Shown here: positions 56,940 to 64,000 of the stretch, piece by piece
How positions within the stretch are numbered: position 1 is the first letter of the stretch
Layout of the letters: every line of letters starts with the position of its first letter
NCBI GenBank assembly: GCA_023101725.1
Contig: JALJCO010007061.1
Location: 83,358-147,357, forward strand
DNA from: Atherinomorus stipes
Lineage: Eukaryota; Chordata; Actinopteri; Atheriniformes; Atherinidae
Length of the DNA: 64,000 bases
Direction of reading: 5' to 3'
Notes under the pieces: generated by a model
Database searches by the model: none
The model's input: the letters and a program-made list of their open reading frames with translations, nothing else
Told to the model about the DNA's origin: nothing
Translations under genes and position numbers: made by a program

Positions 56940-59877
56940 CATCAAACCAGTGAACGTTCACAGTTGTGCTCTGCTCTGCTGAGTGTAGATCACACGGTGA
57001 AGTTCAAGGTGAGTTTTCTATTTTTAACTTATTTTCCACCATCAGACACACGTGACTGTTAAACAGAGTGTTTTCAGTGTAAGATAGACATCACAGCCTC
57101 GGTCACATGCAGTCAACGCTGTAGCTGTTACCGTGTACGGATCAGTGAGAGTTCAGATGATAACGGCTTCTGTGCAGCTTGTTTTAGTCTAAGGAGCTGC
57201 AGCCGTGATGACGTACGGAGCCCTGAACAACCTCTTTAAAGCTGTAATCCAAAACCAAAGCCGCCGTTATATCATAAAATGAAGTTCTGAGGCATGCTGA
57301 TGAAACCCCCACATAACTCCCCCTTTCATGTTCCTGGACTTTGTGGTTTCAATGTATGAAGACTGGGAAAAAATAACCTACAAGATTTTTAATAGACAGC
57401 TTCCAAGATCCCTGCTGCATGCGTTAAAGGATGTGTGGTCCTTGTAACATGTGAATCCTTGAGATTTTTTTTTTTTTTTTTGTTCTATTCCAATTGCTTC
57501 CAGCTTTGTAGTTTCTACAACTTTGCCTGCATTAAACAGCGTAGGCTGGAACTGACTAAGAGGTTATCTCAAATGAACGTGCTCTCTGTACGTGTGACTC
57601 TTTGGGTTTAGCTTCCTCTTATTATTTTCGCTGCCCTTCTTCTATTTTTCTAACCATCTCAGAGGTGTAAACACGCCTTTGCATCAGATGCCTCTGGGCT
57701 CCTACGCTGTTTGTTTAAAACAAACAATGAATACACAAATCTCTTGTGGGCACAGAGAGAAAAATGCATTTGTGTTACTTGAGGCAGAGCACTGCCATGT
57801 TAGCATCAGCTGTTGCGGTATTGTTTCACACACTTTCGTCGTGATGCAGCTGTTTGCTTCCAGCTAACCGCGAACTTTGAATCATGTTTATGCAGAGTTG
57901 CAACCTGCTGTTTTTTCTTTCACTCTCTTTATATCTCCCTGAGCTTTCTGAAGAGGTAGTGAATGACCTTTTATGGTCCTTTTTTTCTACTAACGCAAAT
58001 AGCAAAAAACTTGGGCGAGGTGTGTATTTTGGCTTGACTCATAATATTCTAGAAGATGAGCTGTCCAACTCTTTCTGAATCATTTACTCCTTAGTGCCAA
58101 TCTGTCATACTGACTTGCATTGACTTTCTATAATCAAATGCCATTTCAGAATAAACTTTTAGGATAATTTTTTTTTTACCTCACACACTTGCTCTACACT
58201 TCAGTGATGTAGTTTGAACTGTTTTCCATGACATAAGACCATTTACTCAAAAGGGTCCCCGCTTTTTATCTCAGTGATGAAACCATAGACTTCAGTGTTA
58301 TTTCAGCAAATCAGTGTCCTTCAAAAACTCACTGAAAGGGACTTGAAGCAAGATTAAGAAATGAGACTCGCGACTGGTGCGACTGGCGCTGCGGGTAGCT
58401 GCAGCCACGAACCAAGCCGTCACGGGAGCCCAAACTGAAGCTATAATGTTGTTTACTACGCTGATAAAATCTTTTTCTTCGTAGTTCCACTTTTTAGTGT
58501 CTTTCAGTTGATCTGGATCGTTTGCTGATGGCAGAAGAATCCATAACTATCGCCTACAGTGTTTGAAACTGTCGGGGACGTGGATGCAGCATCAACTGAC
58601 GTCCAAGGACAGTGCGGGAAAATCGGCCACCGAATCGCAGGGCCTGTTCAAGGCAATGGAGAGAGACGTGGGTGGGCTCGCTCTTTTTGTGTTTTTCGCG
58701 CTTCATCACCCATTATTATTAAAAAACTGGACATGCTTGTTTATTCTCTCACAATTCCTGCCTAGTCCCTTTAAGAAGCTTAATGTAACTTATAAAAAAG
58801 GAAAAAAAACACTGTTGAACAAAAAGTAAAGGTGCAACAAAAACTTTTTTATACCTCTTTTAAATACTCCAAGGCTCTGATAAACCTGCACAAAAAAAGA
58901 GAAAAAAAGAACAAAATTGCATTAATCATATTTATTTTAGAATGGAAATGCAACGCTCAACCAACCTAACTTTATTTACTAGACTGAGTCCTGGTCTTAT
59001 CAATAATTATATACCAAACGTGGCAGCATCTGTAGGTGTGGCGCGGTTCAGCGATACTGCAGGCTGTCTACATGGTCCAGGTCATGCGTGGAGGATTTTG
59101 TATAACAATTTGGATTACACCTATGGATTATTGTACCGGGAGGTGGACGTTTTGGAGGCGGTGCTGTCCCTGAAGGAGATCCGGGTGAAGACACGGGAGC
59201 GTCTGGGAAAACAGCAGGTAAGCTAACTAAGCTAATGGTAGTAACCAACAGGTAGGTTAACTAAACTAACGGTATGCTATAGCGAGACAGGGATACGATG
59301 GGAAGATGCAAAGCATCCAGGCTGCAGGATGAAGAGGGAGCGGGCGGTGTTTGGTTTAACCAGACCTGCCGTGGGAAACTGGGAGTCCCGGTTAGAAAGA
59401 TTTTATGACGTCATTTCGCATCAACCTGCTCCAGAGTCTGTTCATTATCAGGCTGTGGGGAGGATTTATGAGTGTTGCCGTTTGACGTGTGTTTAAAGGG
59501 CGGAAAGAGCTCCGTACTGATGCTGGTACAGACTGATGCTGCAGACCGGTCGGTGAGTGGATGTCACCGGCGGTGATATTAAAACACTCAGAGCAGCTGC
59601 AGACTTTCGTCTGCAGATCTCTAGCTACCAGACTCCAAGTCTCCTGTTTTCCTGTTTCTCTAGAAAATTCTCACCTCATGATCTGGAGTCAGGGAGGTTC
59701 CAGCAGCAGCAGGACCGGTTTCTGCTCCAGCTGGAGGTTGTGAACTGTTCTGTTTTCAGCTTAAACTTTGGCAAACTTGCTTTTAGACCAGGAGGATACA
59801 GTAGTGGTTCCCCTTTTGTCTTTTCTTCTCCTTTGGCTCACCAGCATTGGGGGGGGAGGGGGCTTAGGGGGCTTTAA
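56940..59877 (+). CDS. Candidate multi-exon gene, plus strand, unidentified
   Basis: A possible untranslated exon ends at 57,008 (TTCAAG, then GTGAGT). The next candidate exon (58,940-59,218) follows TTTATTTTAG, is open from an ATG at 58,942, and ends REVDVLEAVLSLKEIRVKTR, ERLGKQQ at a GTAAGC donor. A 54-base exon (59,499-59,552, GGKSSVLMLVQTDAADRS) keeps phase 0 and ends at GTGAGT. A third (from 59,617) stays open through KFSPHDLESGRFQQQQDRFL to 59,877. Codon use in the later halves looks coding. The acceptor of the middle exon is weak, and the third exon has a better acceptor at 59,664 that would be out of phase. This is only a hypothesis. Confidence 0.3.
57020..58930. other. Unassigned sequence
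   Basis: Poly-T at 57,465-57,481; otherwise no recognised repeat or exon. It would be intron if the plus-strand gene model is right. Confidence 0.35.
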
Positions 59878-60081
59878 GCCTGAAATGATTCTTCAAAAGT
59901 CCCGGATCTTTTTGAGGTTTCTTTTATCTGCTTTTTATTATTTTAGATTTAATTAAACAATTTCTCATCAACTACAATATATGCAAAACATAATAAAAAG
60001 GGGACGCTGCATGTCCTTGCTAGGCTCCCCCTCTGTAAAATTGGTCTAGTCCAAACCTGTGGGTTTTGTGTGCCGTACGCG

Positions 60082-60987
60082 CAGTGTTGCCAGGTGTACG
60101 ATAATTATCGTATTTGTACGATAATTTGGCCCTCTGTACGATGTGCGATCAATAACCCAAAAAAGGGCAAATGTACGATAATTTAACCATTTCATATTAA
60201 TGTGAGCAAAACTGTTGGCTGGTGAATTTTTTTGTGAACCCTGAAGGCATCATCCCATGTGACACGTTACCAGCCAATCATGCTTTGCTGAGCGTGAGAT
60301 GTGAGTGACGTTCATATGTTGATTGGCTGAATAGTAAGCTGCACCCGCCCCAGGAGATGCTCAGACAGGAAGGCGAGCGAGATTCAAAACCAAAACATAT
60401 TAGTATAAATAATAAATGAGTAGAAGCTGGATTTACTGATGGAGTGCGAGAAACGTGGCCACCATCTTGGACCGGTCACAGCTCAGTTAATAACTATACG
60501 GACGAACGATGCCAGAGCTGCGCAGCATCTTCTGCTGTAATCGGCGGAGCATCGAAAGCAGCAAACTGGGAGTTACTTTCCACAAGTAAGACTGAACATC
60601 AATGTAAGTTGTGTTAAGTGGCTAAAATATTTACCGGCCTGTAATAATCTGTCTACCTGTGACATCATGCCTAGCAAGTCAGGCTCACTCACGTTTGGTG
60701 GTCGCTGTTAAAGTTATGTCATGAAAATGAATATGAAACTTCATAAACCCCACACAGATATCATCTGTGTAGATTACAGCTGATATTATGACGCCGTTAA
60801 CCCATTCCATACTGACGCAGCAAAGTCACGAGTGCCTGTGAGCACTTTTATACACTAGAGTGAAAATATTTCACGCATCAGTGGGGTTGTTATTTTACTT
60901 ACGACGGGTGTACGATAATTTCCCCTCAAAATACGATATTTTGAGTATCTGCTACGATAATTCTATATTTCCCACCTGGCAACACTG
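60082..60987. mobile_element. hAT MITE with subterminal GTACGATAATT repeats
   Basis: CAGTGTTGCCAGGTG at the left and CAGTGTTGCCAGGTGG as reverse complement of the right end. Flanking 8-mers CGTACGCG and TGTGCGCG agree at 6 of 8. GTACGATAATT occurs at about 60,098, 60,115, 60,172 and 60,911, with further variants near both ends. Such subterminal motifs are the usual hAT transposase binding sites. No transposase frame is present. Confidence 0.8.
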
Positions 60988-61385
60988 TGTGCGCGCCTTG
61001 TGTTCGCACTTCACCTCACAAGAGCACACCGGTACGCAGCGCGGCCTGCAGCAGTTCCCACGAGCTCATTGATTCACAGCATCAGAGGACGTTAATCTAA
61101 CGTTCATCTGGTCGGTAGTGGCCACGCGTTATATGTAAACCAACCTCTCATGAATGACGATGGTGGTCCGTTACTTTTCCCTCGTAGATGTCATTATGTC
61201 ACTATGCAGTGAGCACAGATGCGATAGTTTCAACAAGATGAGTGAACATAATTATTGAGATAATGATAAGCTGTGTTTAGCATTGATTTATGAAACAAAT
61301 ATCAATAATGTGCTTTAAGCCCAAGAAATTATACTTACCCAATTTAAAATTAAATTTAACTAACTTTGAATATATATAAGCATAT
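60988..61385. other. Unassigned sequence
   Basis: No gene or repeat recognised. Confidence 0.4.
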
Positions 61386-61387
61386 AC

Positions 61388-61510
61388 AGTATATAGATAT
61401 ACTTTATTAGAACCCAATTAAATATGCCGAGTAGGAAATTAATTCTCTGCATTTAACCCATCTCAGGTTGAACCTGAGAGCAGCTGGGCAGCTATTTAAA
61501 GCGCCCACAG
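61388..61510 (-). repeat. Retroposon 3' tail, diverged
   Basis: Minus strand: CAGCTGCTCTCAGGTTC, GGGTTAAATGCAGAGAATTA, then TAATAAAGTATAT. This is a common fish non-LTR 3' tail; no coding part. Confidence 0.5.
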
Positions 61511-61796
61511 CTATAATTTTTTTTTTTAGTGATTTGCCAACTGTGAACATCAGGTCCTTTTTTAAAAAAAGAGAACAGCTCAGGTAAGAGAAAACAACTA
61601 AAGACAATTTTACAGTGATATCATATGTCATATAACTTTGGATAATAATAATTTGCTCTGCTCGATGTACACTCACAGAAATATTTAACCCTAACTTTTA
61701 AGATTTATGTAATTTTATTACATGACAAATTTTCATTTACTTTTTTTATAGATAATTTTAACACAAACCTACCAAATAAACCTTACATGACGCATA

Positions 61797-62006
61797 TTCA
61801 TAAGTGTAATGAAGCCTATTTATTTGAATTACATAATCCTCAGATTACCCATATATACTGTATTATGCAATTCAAACAATATACTTTATGTATTTAAAAT
61901 AAATACTCTCATCATCACTCATTTAATTGAATTATTCTTTATCAATACTAAATGCATAAACCTGAGGATTATGTATTTTAGATAAATAGGCTTTATTACA
62001 CAAATG
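61797..62006. repeat. Inverted repeat with about 45-bp arms
   Basis: GTGTAATGAAGCCTATTTAT and ACATAATCCTCAG (61,802-61,842) are mirrored by CTGAGGATTATGTATTTTAG and AATAGGCTTTATTACAC (61,961-62,000). About 120 bp lies between the arms; it may be a small foldback element. Confidence 0.7.
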
Positions 62007-62138
62007 AATGTGTATGCGAATACTGACCATGTACTTGAAGAAGTGTTGTCGTCTCAGACTTGAGGACAGTCCCTCCTCACTTAGGTGTCTTTACTCTACA
62101 AACAAGAGCACATGAAATCAGTGGCTGTTATTCAGGAC

Positions 62139-63489
62139 TTTATTTCTCATCCATCTTCAGTGGTGACTCCTGACCGCATGCTGTTCTGCAGTGTATCCTG
62201 CATTGGAACAGATGAGATTTCTGATGTACAAAAAACACAATTTATCCGCTTGCAGGAAATCTCATGTAAAGATTTTAATTAAATGCTGTAAATATCAAAA
62301 TCAGTTTCTTAGAATAAAAATTGTGTTTAAAATAGTGAGGTGCAATATTTCTCTTGGCCAAACTATGCAGCAGTGAAACGAACTTGCCTTAGCTCTTGAA
62401 GCCAACAGAAATATAATCTTCCTTCCAGCAGATCCTCCTCTCACACCAAGGACCTTTACGTTAGCTGGGTCTCCACCAAGCTGTCCCAGGAACACTGTTT
62501 CAAGTAGCAAAGTTGGTACATGTACAAATTCTGCTTTCATCTACAAAAAAAAAAAAAAAAACAAGATACAGATGAGACTTTAGTTATGAAAACATTCATG
62601 TTTTAAATGTAACTGTTCAAGCTCAGACTCGACAGCCGTGGCTCAGAACAAGAGGCAACAGAAGCACCAAGTCATGTGATTCTTGCATCATGGCACAAAT
62701 GTCCATTTTAAAAGTTATCTAACATACAGTATGGAAATTAGATTCTGTTTTTATTAGTGTGAAATGTGTAGTAATTGTTGGTATCAAATGCACATTACAG
62801 TTTCGTGTCACCGAATGCTCAATTACATCTGCATCGCTCAACTTATTGCAATAATTCAAAAACTTGTTACGTGTCCAAAAGTGGTATGAAAAGGAGAAAA
62901 CTCTCATGACTTGAAACATATGTGAGTTTTAGGAGTGCGACATAAAGGTCTGAGAATATTCTTTCAGACATATGTGCACAGGCAATACAGGCATTCATGT
63001 CTGAGGTTGTCCAAAATGTGTGAACCATTTTTGTTTCTGTAAAAATGGTAGGAGACGCACACTGGCGACTCTTACCTTCAACAGAACTGCAACACACTTC
63101 ACACAACCCTGTCCGTTAACATGCTGAACCAAAAGAGTAACAGAAATGTAATTTCACACATTACTGAAGACAGTCAAACTGTTAATGCCATCACATGTAC
63201 TTACCTGAACTTTAGCAGCAGCTCCAACAAAGTAAAAACTATTGTGTTGATTAAACATCATGTTGCTGCACCTGAAAAATGGAGGAGAAAAATGAAAGTC
63301 TGTCTGTACAAAATAAGTTGATTCACATTTATGTGAATCAAGTCAGAAGTTGGTAGAAGACATAACAAAACTTAAATGGTCATCTCTTTCTCAATGTTTC
63401 CCTACACGATTCCAACAGTACAAATATACCGAGCAACACACTGCTAATTTTCTACTCTACTCTGTTATTATAAACACACATACACATAT

Positions 63490-63540
<51 letters not shown>

Positions 63541-64000
63541 AATATATATATGTATATATATGTGCTGTATGTCAGCAAGCCAAAAACTATTGGCTTGCTG
63601 CTTATTCAAAGTTCAATAACTTTATCTTTGAGGGTTTATCCTTCACTGCTTCACTCTGCTTTTAAACAAAGAGGGAGGACGTTGTTGTTATGACCGTTAA
63701 TGGGGTAGCAGTGCATATTTAGCAACTCTTTATATGACTGAAGAAATGCTGCCAATTAAAATTGTTGTCAGAAAAGACAAAAACATAGCAAAGAAAGGAA
63801 AGAAATGTTGCAAAAGCTAGCTAGTAAGACAATTTTTTTTAAATAAGTTTTTCAAATCGGATTTTGTCAACATATGAGACATTAATGTTGGTGAAATAAA
63901 ACAATTTGCTCTGAAAAACGACCGTCTGTAAAAACAAAATAAGTCAGACTTACCTTGAACGTTTTAAATTCCTCCTGTGCAGGCACCAAGCAGTCAGTTA
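62139..64000 (-). CDS. Candidate multi-exon gene at the right edge, unidentified
   Basis: On the minus strand three adjoining candidate exons stay in one frame. Exon 63,271-63,205 (acceptor TTTTTCAG; CSNMMFNQHNSFYFVGAAAK then VQ; donor GTAAGT). Exon 63,123-63,076 (acceptor GGTTCAG; HVNGQGCVKCVAVLLK; donor GTAAGA). Exon 62,540-62,388 (a poly-T tract then TAG; VFLGQLGGDPANVKVLGVRG; GC-type donor GCAAGT). A possible last exon (62,248-62,147, RINCVFCTSEISS) ends at TGA with AATAAA (62,144-62,139) just after it. An upstream donor (AAG, then GTAAGT) at 63,954 suggests another exon running off the window. The last exon's acceptor is weak, and the opposite strand is also open at 62,085-62,282. I do not recognise the protein. 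Confidence 0.35.
63473..63562. repeat. (CA)n/(TA)n microsatellite
   Basis: ACACAC repeats from 63,473, a long CA block to about 63,527, then TATATA repeats. Confidence 0.95.

Noticed and set aside
56737..56961. Cys/Val repeat protein on the minus strand
   Set aside because: Translation of a (CA)n microsatellite.
62085..62282. Plus-strand frame of 65 codons
   Set aside because: It overlaps the last candidate exon on the opposite strand. Its joining to a second plus-strand exon is possible, but its donor is weaker and its codon pattern less coding-like; kept only as the rival model.
1..64000. LTR retrotransposons or endogenous retroviruses
   Set aside because: I saw no paired long terminal repeats, primer-binding site, gag/pol protease or integrase motifs. 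The only reverse-transcriptase motifs are of the L2 LINE type.

Overview
The window looks like accessory, intron or intergenic DNA from a teleost fish, most likely a spiny-rayed one. It carries several decayed Tc1-like (DD34E) transposons, L2-type LINE ends with the usual 'AAAGTGCTATATAAATAAA' 3' tail, many TTAA-bounded MITEs, hAT and Harbinger-like elements, a tRNA-promoter-like repeat, and (CA)n, (ATT)n and poly-C/poly-G tracts. There is no operon structure or prokaryotic signal, and no complete large host gene.

Layout. 1-9 kb: an inverted pair of Harbinger-like repeats around a poly(A)-tailed retroposon, then two Tc1 relics and a short Harbinger-like MITE. 9-13.4 kb: foldback and TTAA-bounded MITEs. 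13.465-19.451 kb: a hAT transposon with a perfect 8-bp target duplication. It holds two further hAT elements, each with its own perfect 8-bp duplication, and one of those holds a TTAA element. 20-27 kb: a Tc1 relic, a minus-strand L2-like LINE with recognisable reverse-transcriptase motifs split by a MITE, and a hAT MITE. 28-31 kb: a long-TIR TTAA element inserted at one TTAA inside an L2-like LINE reading frame. 31.3-34.4 kb: a broken hAT transposase gene (ZMYM1-like, TTF zinc finger). 34.7-37.9 kb: a TTAA element holding a second copy of the retroposon, flanked by 25-bp direct repeats. 38-44 kb: two more TTAA elements and a second copy of the first Tc1. 45.4-45.9 kb: a hairpin-forming minisatellite. 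50-54 kb: Harbinger-like and hAT MITEs and a LINE tail. 56-61 kb: another Harbinger-like MITE and a hAT MITE.

The best host-gene signal is a small two-exon gene on the minus strand (46,261-48,863). Its exon phases match exactly, and one extra base in a C7 run breaks the frame. Weaker multi-exon candidates lie at 57.0-59.9 kb (plus strand) and at the right edge (62.1-64.0 kb, minus strand). I could not name any of these three proteins. Apart from them, the window is a record of transposons landing in transposons. Several insertions can be undone at base level because the target duplication and the interrupted reading frame are both visible.
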